Source of the DNA: SZUA-287 sp036397975
GTDB lineage: Bacteria > Bacteroidota > Ignavibacteria > UBA10030 > UBA6906
Length of the DNA: 64,000 bases
Reading direction: 5' to 3'
NCBI GenBank assembly: GCA_036397975.1
Contig: DASWHW010000056.1
Coordinates: 1-64,000, forward strand
Positions 33,235-41,725 of this stretch are shown here, piece after piece; the first letter of the stretch is position 1, and each line of letters starts with the position of its first letter. The translations under genes and the position numbers were made by a program. The notes beneath the pieces were generated by a model. The model was not told the origin of the DNA. It did not search any database and worked only from the letters and a program-made list of their open reading frames with translations.

Positions 33235-33906
33235 ATGCAACGCCATTTTGAACAAGAAATAGAAAAGCTCAAGACCCTCCTCATCAAGATGTCTAGCCTT
33301 GCGGAGGATGCAATTGCAAAGTCGATCCGGGCAATGCTTGAAAAGCAACCAAGCATCGCGCAACAAGTCGTTGACCAGGATACTGCGATCAATTTAATGG
33401 AAGTAGAAATTGACCAGGCGGTTGTCGACCTCCTTGCCCTGCAGCAACCAGTTGCAACGGATCTCAGGTTTATTCTCGCCGCGTCGAAGATCAATAATGA
33501 TCTTGAGCGCATTGGTGACCATGCCGTCAACATCGCTGAATCGGCGAGAAAGTTTTCCGAAATATCAACGATTGAACCGGTGGTGGATATTCCTCAAATG
33601 TCTCAGATTACCAAAGCAATGCTTCGCGATTCAATCGACGGATTCATCCACTCGAACACTGCTCTGTGTCTTGCAGTATTGAAGAACGATGACCTGATTG
33701 ACGAACTCAACAAGAAGGTTGTGAACGAACTTGTCGAAGCGATTCGCAAAAATCCCAAGATGGTCGAAGAGGCATTGGAGATCATTCGCGTGAGTCGCAA
33801 TCTTGAGCGCGTTGCCGATCTGGCAACGAACATTGCGGAAGAAGTCATTTTCATTCGCGAAGCACGGGTTGTCAAACATCATCTCGAAGACCCGAAGAAA
33901 AAGTAA
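33235..33906 (+). CDS. phoU: Phosphate signalling protein PhoU
   Basis: 223 residues, two related three-helix repeats with the family motifs NDLERIGDHAVNIAE and RNLERVADLATNIAEE that bind metal clusters. PhoU links the Pst transporter to the PhoR kinase and damps the phosphate-starvation response. It starts 2 bases after pstB and closes the operon. phoR/phoB are not in the window. Confidence 0.96.
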   Translation: MQRHFEQEIEKLKTLLIKMSSLAEDAIAKSIRAMLEKQPSIAQQVVDQDTAINLMEVEIDQAVVDLLALQQPVATDLRFILAASKINNDLERIGDHAVNIAESARKFSEISTIEPVVDIPQMSQITKAMLRDSIDGFIHSNTALCLAVLKNDDLIDELNKKVVNELVEAIRKNPKMVEEALEIIRVSRNLERVADLATNIAEEVIFIREARVVKHHLEDPKKK

Positions 33907-33929
33907 CACATCGCGACTGCATTCAGTCG

Positions 33930-33958
33930 TTGCATACCAACCTCAAAAAGACTATCTT
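33930..33958 (+). promoter_or_regulatory. Promoter upstream of the CopD-like/parAB genes
   Basis: TTGCAT (33930-33935), 17 bases, TATCTT (33953-33958). It follows the end of phoU and would drive the membrane gene at 34009 and possibly parA-parB. Confidence 0.5.
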
Positions 33959-33973
33959 CTCAACAATCCAGGC

Positions 33974-33991
33974 GTTTCACGCCGTTTCACG
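33974..33991 (+). repeat. Two direct GTTTCACG repeats (half-parS-like)
   Basis: GTTTCACG occurs at 33974-33981 and again at 33984-33991, a 10-bp period. Each copy equals one arm of the usual ParB site (GTTTCAC followed by GTGAAAC), but the arms are direct, not inverted. Each copy can also form a tiny hairpin with its flanks. Confidence 0.45.
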
Positions 33992-34008
33992 GCCAGTCGA
34001 ACCTCCTA

Positions 34009-34497
34009 TTGCTATCCGATCACATAGAGTTTGTTCTTTGGGCAACAAGAAGCGTCCATCTCTTTGCGGTGGTCGTGTGGTTCGGAGGTTTGATGTACCA
34101 GGCGGCAGTAACACTGCCCGTCACACAAGAAGGTGACGGAACAATTTCTCCGGTATTGAGGAACATTCTTCGCCGGTTCCTTCCCTTCATATGGATGAGC
34201 GTGTGGACGATTTTGGTGACCGGCATCGGACTTCTTCTGTTCGATCCACGATATGTTTTTTTTCGATTTGAATCGGAATGGTCAGTGCTTCTGGCGATCA
34301 AGCAAATTCTGTTTCTGTCGATGATTTTCTTTTCCTATGGATACTCTCGCATGTTCAAGCGTCTGGATGCAGCATTAGACGGAGAATCTGATCACCCGGA
34401 TGATGCAAGGATGCTCTTTCTCCGCATGAATCAATTCGGGCGCATCAATGTTGGACTCGCTATCCTCGTGATGCTTGTTGCTGCTGGAATTCGATAA
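34009..34497 (+). CDS. CopD-like integral membrane protein
   Basis: 162 residues, four transmembrane helices. The first has WATRSVHLFAVVVWFGGLMY, the His/Trp/Gly-Gly pattern of the CopD membrane domain, and His or Met residues could bind copper or heme. A polar insertion (GESDHPDDARM) precedes the last helix. Function is not established. It starts 10 bases before the ribosome-site region of parA, so the three genes probably share a transcript. Confidence 0.65.
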   Translation: MLSDHIEFVLWATRSVHLFAVVVWFGGLMYQAAVTLPVTQEGDGTISPVLRNILRRFLPFIWMSVWTILVTGIGLLLFDPRYVFFRFESEWSVLLAIKQILFLSMIFFSYGYSRMFKRLDAALDGESDHPDDARMLFLRMNQFGRINVGLAILVMLVAAGIR

Positions 34498-34506
34498 AGG
34501 AGTCTC

Positions 34507-35289
34507 GTGGGTAAAGTAATTGCAATTGCTAATCAAAAGGGTGGGGTTGGGAAAACGACTACCGCTGTTAATCTCGCGGCATGTATTGCGGCGGCGGAGA
34601 AAAAGACTCTCCTCGTCGACACTGATCCACAGGCAAACGCGACGAGCGGCGTTGGCGTAGACAAAACACACGAGGGACGCAGCACGTACGAAATGCTGCT
34701 CGGAGAAGTCGGTGCCCGCCAGGCAATTCATCAGACAGCAATGCCATTTCTCGAAGTTCTTCCTTCCCACATCAACCTGGTGGGTGCAGAAGTTGAACTT
34801 GTGCAGTTGGATGAACGGGAGACCCGCATGAAATCCGCACTTGCGGAAATTCGTGAGGAGTACGAGTTCATCATCATCGATTGCCCGCCTTCCCTCGGTC
34901 TCCTGACACTGAATGCTCTCGCTGCCGCGGACTCAGTGTTGATTCCGGTGCAATGCGAGTATTATGCGCTCGAGGGATTGGGTCAGCTCCTGAACACGAT
35001 CAATATGGTCAAACGCCAGTTAAATGAGTCGCTTGACATCGAAGGGGTGCTGTTGACAATGTATGACAGCCGTCTGCGCCTTTCGAACCAGATTATTGAT
35101 GAAGTGAAAAAGTATTTCGGGGAGAAGGTGATGAAATGTGTTGTCACGCGAAACGTTCGCTTGAGTGAAGCCCCGAGCTTTGGCAAACCCATTATTTTGT
35201 ACGACGCAACTTCCTCAGGGACGAGGAACTACATGGAGCTTGCACAGGAAGTACTGGTGAACAACCACCATCAGGTGATCACGGTATAA
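34507..35289 (+). CDS. parA: Chromosome partitioning ATPase ParA/Soj
   Basis: 260 residues from a GTG with AAAGGAG upstream. The deviant Walker A is KGGVGKTTTAVNLAA, with DTDPQANATSGVG and IIIDCPPSLGLLTLNA. The short form without an N-terminal HTH is the chromosomal type. It moves ParB-parS complexes during segregation; parB follows. Confidence 0.96.
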   Translation: MGKVIAIANQKGGVGKTTTAVNLAACIAAAEKKTLLVDTDPQANATSGVGVDKTHEGRSTYEMLLGEVGARQAIHQTAMPFLEVLPSHINLVGAEVELVQLDERETRMKSALAEIREEYEFIIIDCPPSLGLLTLNALAAADSVLIPVQCEYYALEGLGQLLNTINMVKRQLNESLDIEGVLLTMYDSRLRLSNQIIDEVKKYFGEKVMKCVVTRNVRLSEAPSFGKPIILYDATSSGTRNYMELAQEVLVNNHHQVITV

Positions 35290-35315
35290 CATTGTTCACA
35301 AATCAGGGAAGAACT

Positions 35316-36230
35316 ATGTCAAAAGGAAAACAAGTTCTTGGCAGGGGATTGGCGTCATTGATACCCCGGCCAATACAACCAATCCAGGCGCCCTCCCCCA
35401 CGCGTCAGGATGACGGAGTAACAGACCAAATCATTGCCGGCATCGACATCAACAAGATACATATGAACCCCTACCAGCCGCGGGCCGATTTCGATCCCGT
35501 TGCCCTTGATGAGCTCCGGCGCTCAATTCAGGAGAAAGGTATCATCCAGCCGATTACCGTTGGTCGCACAGAGGATGGGTATCAACTGATTTCCGGCGAG
35601 CGCCGCGTGCGGGCCGCGCGCGAAGCAGGACTCGCACAAATTCCCGCCTACATTATTCGCATTGCATCGAATGAAGAGATGCTGGAGCTTGCCCTGATCG
35701 AAAACCTCCAGCGCGAGCACCTCAACCCGATTGAGATAGCGATTTCCTACAAGCGACTCCTTGAGGAATGCAGCCTCACCCAGGAACAGGTCTCGGACCG
35801 CATTGGCAAAGATCGTTCTACCGTGACGAACTCCCTGAGGTTGTTGCGTCTCCCGGAGGCAATTCAGATGTCGCTCCGCAAGGGTGAGCTGAGTGCAGGG
35901 CACGCACGCGCGCTCTTGAGTATTGAGGACAGCAAAGTACAGAATCAGATTTTTGCAAAGGTTCGTGAGAAGGGAATTTCCGTCCGTGAGGTAGAGCGAC
36001 TTGCGCGTGAATCGGGGAAAGGGAAGAAAAAAGCTCTCCGTCTGCAGGCTTCCCTAGGGTACCACGATAGCGCAATGAGCGCCATTGAAGAAAGGCTCCG
36101 CCAACGGCTCGGAACAAAAGTCCAACTGAAGCAAATGACCGACGGAAAGGGTGAGATCATCGTCGAGTATTATTCGGGCGACGACCTTGAACGAATTCTC
36201 GATCTTCTCACCGCGGACGTTGTTCATTAA
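35316..36230 (+). CDS. parB: Chromosome partitioning protein ParB/Spo0J
   Basis: 304 residues from ATG 35316, whose sequence (MSKGKQVLGRGLASLIP) is the typical N-terminus; a TTG at 35292 is less likely. The CTP-binding nuclease-like domain has PYQPR and SGERRVRAAREAG, followed by IENLQREHLNPIE, the HTH (TQEQVSDRIGKDRSTVTNSLRLL) and a C-terminal dimer domain. It binds parS and spreads as a CTP-dependent clamp. Confidence 0.96.
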   Translation: MSKGKQVLGRGLASLIPRPIQPIQAPSPTRQDDGVTDQIIAGIDINKIHMNPYQPRADFDPVALDELRRSIQEKGIIQPITVGRTEDGYQLISGERRVRAAREAGLAQIPAYIIRIASNEEMLELALIENLQREHLNPIEIAISYKRLLEECSLTQEQVSDRIGKDRSTVTNSLRLLRLPEAIQMSLRKGELSAGHARALLSIEDSKVQNQIFAKVREKGISVREVERLARESGKGKKKALRLQASLGYHDSAMSAIEERLRQRLGTKVQLKQMTDGKGEIIVEYYSGDDLERILDLLTADVVH

Positions 36231-36243
36231 CGCGGTCGAGCCT

Positions 36244-36630
36244 ATGACACGCACTATTGTTACCACGAAGAACGCGCCTTCCGCGATTGGACCGTACAGC
36301 CAGGGAGTGATCGCAGGGAACCTCGTTTTTACAGCCGGCCAAATTGCTCTGAACCCCTCAACCGGCGAACCTGTCGGGAAAGACATCAAAGAGCAGACGA
36401 AACAAGTTCTGGAGAACCTGAAGGCAATTCTCGAAGCGGCTGGATCGAACCTCAGCAACGTCATCAAGACGACAGTTTACCTGAAGGACATGAATGAGTT
36501 TGCTGCAATGAATGAAGTGTACGCCGAATTTTTTTCGGCGAACCCGCCGGTACGTTCCACCGTCGAGGTCGCCCGCCTTCCTAAAGACGTGCGTGTTGAA
36601 ATCGAAGCAGTTGGTGTGGTTGCCACGTGA
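36244..36630 (+). CDS. ridA: RidA family enamine/imine deaminase
   Basis: 128 residues, the normal length. Motifs: APSAIGPYSQGVIAGNLVFTAGQI and the C-terminal RSTVEVARLPKDVRVEIEAVG with the substrate-binding Arg. It clears reactive 2-aminoacrylate formed by PLP enzymes. The start was set at ATG 36244; upstream in-frame codons lie inside parB. Confidence 0.95.
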   Translation: MTRTIVTTKNAPSAIGPYSQGVIAGNLVFTAGQIALNPSTGEPVGKDIKEQTKQVLENLKAILEAAGSNLSNVIKTTVYLKDMNEFAAMNEVYAEFFSANPPVRSTVEVARLPKDVRVEIEAVGVVAT

Positions 36631-37199
36631 ATTTGGCCTCGACAGTGGTCAGGATTTCTGGATTTCTTCTCTTCTCTCTACTGTCGCAAACCGTCCTCTT
36701 CGCTCAATCGTCAGCCGATTCTCTTTTCGAACAGAAGAGCAGCGCTCCGTCTCCGGACAGCACGTCCATAACGCCGGCAACGAAATCGACAGCCGTTGCA
36801 CTCATCCTCTCTGCCGTCTTACCGGGAGCTGGTCAGGCGTATACAGAATCGTACTGGAAGGTTCCAGTGTTTCTTGGCCTGGGGACTTACTTCGTCGCGC
36901 AATGGATCAGTAACAACAATCGAGCGAAGGACTATCGCCTTCTATACGAACAGAGTGTCACCGCAGAAAATCCCGGCGGAAACTCGACATATCTGTCCGC
37001 TCGCGATTTTTACAAGCGAGAGCGGGATACATTCACGTGGTATTTCTTTATCATGTACCTTGCCAACCTTGCGGATGCCTACGTTGACGCGGCTCTGTAC
37101 GATTTTAATGTGAGCGAGGATTTGACGATCCGAGTTATTCCCGAAGGAAGCTTTCTTCCAACGGCAAGCGCTGCACTGAGGCTTCAAATTCGTTTCTAA
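36627..37199 (+). CDS. DUF5683 family membrane protein
   Basis: 190 residues from a GTG that overlaps the ridA stop (GTGA). A signal peptide (SGFLLFSLLSQTVLFAQ) and a Ser-rich spacer precede SAVLPGAGQAYTESYWKVPVFLGLG, the hallmark of this Bacteroidota-enriched family, and two more hydrophobic segments. Function unknown; probably in the cell envelope. Confidence 0.82.
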   Translation: MNLASTVVRISGFLLFSLLSQTVLFAQSSADSLFEQKSSAPSPDSTSITPATKSTAVALILSAVLPGAGQAYTESYWKVPVFLGLGTYFVAQWISNNNRAKDYRLLYEQSVTAENPGGNSTYLSARDFYKRERDTFTWYFFIMYLANLADAYVDAALYDFNVSEDLTIRVIPEGSFLPTASAALRLQIRF

Positions 37200-37244
37200 C
37201 TCATCCACTTCTCGTAAGTGGCATTCACTAGCAACCACCCTCTT

Positions 37245-37889
37245 ATGCTCAATTACATATGGCTTGCGTTGATTGTCATTGGAATCGGCGTGGCACTTGG
37301 CCACGACCTGACGCATGACCCGGGACCCGGTGCGTCTGAACGATATCCAGCACTCAACAAAGTTACAAATGAAGGAATCATAGGCTCCGCAAAAACGGCG
37401 GTGACTCTTGCGATCGGCCTCATTGGCATTATGGCGTTGTGGCTGGGGGTGATGAAGGTCGCAGAGCAGGCTGGTCTCATAGCGCTTCTTGCGAAGGCGC
37501 TTCGTCCGATTACCACGCGCCTGTTTCCTGATGTTCCCGCCGATCATCCGGCGATGGGGGCGATGATTATGAACATCTCCGCAAACATGCTTGGACTTTC
37601 AAACGCTGCGACGCCGTTCGGCTTGAAAGCGATGGAAGAATTGAATACACTCAACAAGAAAGCAGGGACCGCAACGAATGCGATGTGCACCTTTCTCGTG
37701 ATCAATACGAGTAATGTGCAGCTTATTCCGGCAACAGTCATTGCTATCAGAGCTGCTTCCGGTTCTACGAACCCGACAGAGATCATCGGTCCCGTCATTC
37801 TTGCTACTGCATTTTCAACAATTGTCGGAGTGATTGTCGTAAAGGCTCTTGCCAAGCTTCCTGTGTATAAGAAACAGTTGGAGGCATGA
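37245..37889 (+). CDS. spmA: SpmA-like nucleoside recognition domain membrane protein
   Basis: 214 residues. MLNYIWLALIVIGI is the usual family start, so ATG 37245 is preferred over an upstream GTG. The Gate domain motifs are present (AVTLAIGLIGIMALWLGVMKVAE, NMLGLSNAATPFGLKAMEEL). SpmA and SpmB are known from spore maturation in Firmicutes, but the pair is common in non-sporulating bacteria. The role here is unknown. Overlaps spmB. Confidence 0.88.
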   Translation: MLNYIWLALIVIGIGVALGHDLTHDPGPGASERYPALNKVTNEGIIGSAKTAVTLAIGLIGIMALWLGVMKVAEQAGLIALLAKALRPITTRLFPDVPADHPAMGAMIMNISANMLGLSNAATPFGLKAMEELNTLNKKAGTATNAMCTFLVINTSNVQLIPATVIAIRAASGSTNPTEIIGPVILATAFSTIVGVIVVKALAKLPVYKKQLEA

Positions 37890-38431
37890 TGGACACAATC
37901 ATTACTCTCATTGAAGTCGTTTCCGTCGTTGCCATTCCGGGGCTTGTCCTGTTTGTGGTTGTCTACGGGGCGGTGAAGAATGTGAAGATCTATGAAGCAT
38001 TTGTGGAAGGTGCGAAAGAGGGATTCAACGTTGGTGTTAGGATCATTCCATACCTCGTTGCGATGTTGGTCGCAATTGGCATTTTCCGTGCCGGCGGTGC
38101 AATGGAATTGCTTGGTATCGCTATTTCGCCCATTACGTCATTGATCGGGATGCCGGCGGAAACTCTTCCGATGGCGTTGATGCGTCCTCTTTCGGGAAGC
38201 GGTGCCTTGGGCGTGATGTCGGAAATAATCAAAGTTCATGGCGCGGACTCTCTTATTGGTCGCATGGTATCGGTGATGATGGGAAGCGGTGAGACGACGT
38301 TCTATGTCATCGCCGTCTATTTCGGGTCTGTCTCAATAAGCAAAACACGACATGCGGTCCCGGCTGGACTTGTTGCAGATTTCGCCAGCGTCGTGGTGTC
38401 GGTGTGGCTTGTGAATGCGATCTTCGGATGA
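37886..38431 (+). CDS. spmB: SpmB-like nucleoside recognition domain membrane protein
   Basis: 181 residues, overlapping the spmA stop. Motifs: EGAKEGFNVGVRIIPYLVAMLVAIGIFRAGG and MRPLSGSGALGVM, then MMGSGETTFYVIAVYFGSV. It is the second half of the Gate-domain pair with spmA. No sporulation gene is seen in the window. Confidence 0.88.
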   Translation: MMDTIITLIEVVSVVAIPGLVLFVVVYGAVKNVKIYEAFVEGAKEGFNVGVRIIPYLVAMLVAIGIFRAGGAMELLGIAISPITSLIGMPAETLPMALMRPLSGSGALGVMSEIIKVHGADSLIGRMVSVMMGSGETTFYVIAVYFGSVSISKTRHAVPAGLVADFASVVVSVWLVNAIFG

Positions 38432-38448
38432 TGCCCGAGGGTTTTGCC

Positions 38449-38479
38449 TTGATTTTCAGATGAGTGATTTCTATATTTG
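38449..38479 (+). promoter_or_regulatory. Promoter of the proline dehydrogenase gene
   Basis: TTGATT (38449-38454), 17 bases, TATATTTG (38472-38479), a full TAnnTTTG match. The start near 38486 leaves a leader of about 190 bases before the ATG at 38675. Confidence 0.72.
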
Positions 38480-38674
38480 CGCGTGTTGCTTAGGAACAAC
38501 CATTTGTTCTATGCAATCTTTCCCGAACAACCCGCAGGCTTATTCTTCATTGGTCCAATTGCGTAGAAACATGGGGCAACCAAATAAGGATTCCGGCCTC
38601 TCGCAATCCTCACGACCTGCTGAAAGCCATCGGTGCAATCAGAACGTAGCAACGGCGCACTCTTTTCCCAAATT

Positions 38675-39586
38675 ATGAATATTTTCAACAGGCTTGTTGT
38701 TGCGTTTGTCCCGGCAGTCCCAAAACAAATCGTTCGTCGATTCGCGAATCGATATATCGCTGGAGAAACTCTGGATGAAGCTGTTGGCGTGGTACGCCAG
38801 TTGAACGAGCAGGGGATGATGGCAACCCTTGATGTTCTTGGTGAAGATATTACGACCCGCGAAGAAGCGACGGCGGCTGTGGTTGAATCGGAAGATGTCC
38901 TGCGTCGCATTGCATCGGAAAAACTCGACGCGAATCTATCCGTCAAGCTGTCTTCCATCGGACTCAAGCTGGACAAAAGTTTCTGTCTTGACAACACAAG
39001 AAAAATCGTTCAAACTGCCCGCTCGCTGAATAATTTCGTGCGTATAGACATGGAGGACTCTACCTGCACGACGGACACGATCGACATTTACACCAAACTG
39101 AGCAAGGAAATGAAGAATGTCGGGATTGTTCTGCAGGCGTATATGAAGAGGAGCGCGGCGGATACGGCCAAATTTGTTCCAACAAAGTCTAACGTTCGCT
39201 TGTGTAAGGGGATTTACAATGAGTCGCCCGAAATTGCTTTCAAGGAATATGACGAAATAAACAAGAACTACGTTTCGTTATTGCGGACAATGCTCGAAGG
39301 GAAATGTTACGTGGGAATCGCCACCCACGATACGCCACTTGTCGAATCGGCGTTCCAAATCATTCGTGAAATGAATTTGCAGCACAATGAATATGAATTC
39401 CAAATGCTGCTTGGCGTACGGAAGGATCTTCGCGATTCCATTGTACGGGCCGGTCACCGCATGCGTATCTACGTACCATTTGGAAAAGATTGGTATGGCT
39501 ACTCCATTCGACGTTTCAGAGAAAACCCACAGGTTGCAGGCCAGGTATTCAGAAGCATTGTTTTTCCCTGGAATTCACATTCATAA
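38675..39586 (+). CDS. Proline dehydrogenase (monofunctional PRODH)
   Basis: 303 residues from ATG 38675 (MNIFNRLVVAFVPAVPK); a GTG at 38633 would add 14. The FAD-dependent TIM-barrel family motifs are YIAGETLDEAV near the start, IDMEDSTCTTDTI, GIATHDTPLVESA and FQMLLGVRKDLRD, ending with RMRIYVPFGKDWYGYSIRR. It oxidises proline to pyrroline-5-carboxylate and feeds electrons to quinones at the membrane. It precedes the peptide-uptake genes, in keeping with growth on protein. Confidence 0.93.
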   Translation: MNIFNRLVVAFVPAVPKQIVRRFANRYIAGETLDEAVGVVRQLNEQGMMATLDVLGEDITTREEATAAVVESEDVLRRIASEKLDANLSVKLSSIGLKLDKSFCLDNTRKIVQTARSLNNFVRIDMEDSTCTTDTIDIYTKLSKEMKNVGIVLQAYMKRSAADTAKFVPTKSNVRLCKGIYNESPEIAFKEYDEINKNYVSLLRTMLEGKCYVGIATHDTPLVESAFQIIREMNLQHNEYEFQMLLGVRKDLRDSIVRAGHRMRIYVPFGKDWYGYSIRRFRENPQVAGQVFRSIVFPWNSHS

Positions 39587-39632
39587 TTGAGTAGCCTCAC
39601 CTTCGTACTCATTCACCAACACAGGAGCCAGC

Positions 39633-41621
39633 ATGGCTGATTCATCGAAAGAATTCAAACCATTCATTCCGGCGTTGCAAGTGATACCGGAGTTCTCGCC
39701 GAAAGCAATTGTGTTGGGGGCGTTGTTCGGGATTATTTTCGGTGCGGCGACCGTCTACCTTGCCTTGCGGGCAGGGCTGACCGTCTCGGCATCGATTCCC
39801 ATCGCTGTTCTTGCGATCGCAGTGTTTAAGCGTTTTGGCAAGGCGACCATTCTTGAGAACAACATCGTCCAGACAATTGGCTCGGCGGGCGAATCTGTTG
39901 CGGCGGGGGTCGTCTTTACAATTCCTGCACTGATATTCCTCACGGGAGGTGAAGCGTTCTTCAACTACTTCAACATTTTCACCCTTGCACTCGTCGGCGG
40001 TATTCTTGGCGTGTTGTTTATGGTGCCGCTGAGACGATCCCTGATTGTAAAAGAGCATGGGCTTCTTCCATATCCTGAAGGGACTGCATGTGCCGAGGTC
40101 CTGGTGGCGGGAGAAAAGGGGGGATCGATGGCGGGAAAAGTGTTTGCCGGCCTCGGCATTGCTTTTGCCTACAAGACCCTTATGAGTGTCGTGGGTCTCT
40201 GGAAAGATGTTCCGGCATACGTCACCTCTCGATCCTCGGTCTATCCGAATGCAACGGTAAATGGCGAGATTACTCCCGAGTATCTTGGTGTGGGATATAT
40301 TATTGGACCGAAAATCGCCGGCACCATCGTCGCGGGTGGCGTGCTTTCCTGGTTGATGCTCATTCCGATGATTACCTTCTTCGGCGATGGATTGCAGATG
40401 GCACTAAAACCCGGATGGGCAGGCAAGCTGATTTCTGAAATGTCTCCCGGAGAAATCTATCGCGGCTATGTTCGCTACATTGGAGCAGGTGCGGTTGCCG
40501 CTGCGGGACTCATTACTCTTATCCGTACTCTTCCCACAATAGTTTCAGCATTCAAGGAAAGCTTCTCCAGTCTGAAGGATCTCAAATCCGGAAAGGCGCA
40601 ATCACGCACGGAACGTGATATTCCGATTACATACGTAATCGTCGGGTCCTTGATCCTTGTCCTTATCATTGCTCTTCTTCCGCAACTTCCCGGAACCTTC
40701 CCCGGAACACTCATCATGGGGATACTGGTAGTTGTCTTTGGATTCTTCTTCGTAACGGTGAGTTCTCGGATTGTTGGCATTATCGGTTCTTCATCAAACC
40801 CCATTAGTGGAATGACAATCGCGACGTTGATGGCAACTTGCCTGATCTTCGTCTCGCTCGGATGGACAAGCGACATTTATCAATCGCTGGCGTTGGCTGT
40901 TGGCGGCATCGTGTGCATTGCAGCGGCAAATGCCGGAGCAACGAGCCAAGACCTGAAAACAGGGTACATTGTCGGCGCCACGCCGATATACCAGCAGATT
41001 GGTCTTCTCATCGGGGTCGTCGTTTCAACGTTCGTTATCGGGTGGACTCTGCAGACGCTTGATCATTCAATGCAGTTTGAAGGAGTTGAACATGCTATCG
41101 GCACAGCGCGATATGCGGCGCCGCAAGCAACATTGATGGCAACGATCATCAAAGGTCTTCTTGCGCAAGATCTCCCCTGGGCGCTTGTCTTCATCGGGAT
41201 GTTTATCTCTGTGGTTATTGAACTCTGCGGTATTCGCTCGTTGTCCTTTGCGGTCGGTGCCTACCTGCCTCTTGCAACCACGGCCCCGATTTTTGTTGGT
41301 GGGTTAATGAAGGCACTCGTGGATAAAATTTCCGGCACCAAAGAAGAATCGGAAATCAGTTCTGGCATGCTTTATAGCACGGGACTTGTTGCCGGCGGAT
41401 CGCTTACCGGTATCCTTATAGCGTTGTTGAGTAGTATTGGTGTGATGGCAATGGTCAATGGAGAATCGCATGAAATCTCCCTTATCCAGAGCATCCTTGA
41501 CTCTGTTGGCGTTCACGGCTGGGAGCATCTTGGTGCGGCTGCCGACTTGATCGGGCTCGTGATGTTTGGCCTCCTCTGTTTGATGCTTGTCCGGTCAGGT
41601 TTGAAAAAGGTCGAAGGGTAA
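39633..41621 (+). CDS. OPT family oligopeptide transporter (first copy)
   Basis: 662 residues with about 15 hydrophobic helices and a good AGGAG ribosome site. Family motifs: YLALRAGLTVSASIPIAVLA, NNIVQTIGSAGESVAAGVVFTIPAL, PYPEGTACAEVL and SSNPISGMTIATL. OPT carriers take up short peptides or metal-peptide chelates by proton symport at the inner membrane. Followed by a strong terminator, then the DPP IV gene. Confidence 0.93.
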   Translation: MADSSKEFKPFIPALQVIPEFSPKAIVLGALFGIIFGAATVYLALRAGLTVSASIPIAVLAIAVFKRFGKATILENNIVQTIGSAGESVAAGVVFTIPALIFLTGGEAFFNYFNIFTLALVGGILGVLFMVPLRRSLIVKEHGLLPYPEGTACAEVLVAGEKGGSMAGKVFAGLGIAFAYKTLMSVVGLWKDVPAYVTSRSSVYPNATVNGEITPEYLGVGYIIGPKIAGTIVAGGVLSWLMLIPMITFFGDGLQMALKPGWAGKLISEMSPGEIYRGYVRYIGAGAVAAAGLITLIRTLPTIVSAFKESFSSLKDLKSGKAQSRTERDIPITYVIVGSLILVLIIALLPQLPGTFPGTLIMGILVVVFGFFFVTVSSRIVGIIGSSSNPISGMTIATLMATCLIFVSLGWTSDIYQSLALAVGGIVCIAAANAGATSQDLKTGYIVGATPIYQQIGLLIGVVVSTFVIGWTLQTLDHSMQFEGVEHAIGTARYAAPQATLMATIIKGLLAQDLPWALVFIGMFISVVIELCGIRSLSFAVGAYLPLATTAPIFVGGLMKALVDKISGTKEESEISSGMLYSTGLVAGGSLTGILIALLSSIGVMAMVNGESHEISLIQSILDSVGVHGWEHLGAAADLIGLVMFGLLCLMLVRSGLKKVEG

Positions 41622-41642
41622 CGTACCGCAGTAATCGACAAG

Positions 41643-41673
41643 GGGCGCGCTGCTTCGCAGCGGCGCCCTTTTT
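41643..41673 (+). terminator. Rho-independent terminator after the first OPT gene
   Basis: GGGCGC+GCTG pairs with CAGC+GCGCCC (one bulged G) around CTTCG, followed by five T (41669-41673). Confidence 0.85.
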
Positions 41674-41725
41674 GTTGAGACCACGCGATGAATTTTATGC
41701 TATGAATTTTATGATTGAGCAGCAT

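Noticed and set aside
38486..38674. Known riboswitch in the proline dehydrogenase leader
   Set aside because: I looked for SAM, cobalamin, TPP, glycine and T-box consensus cores and saw none.
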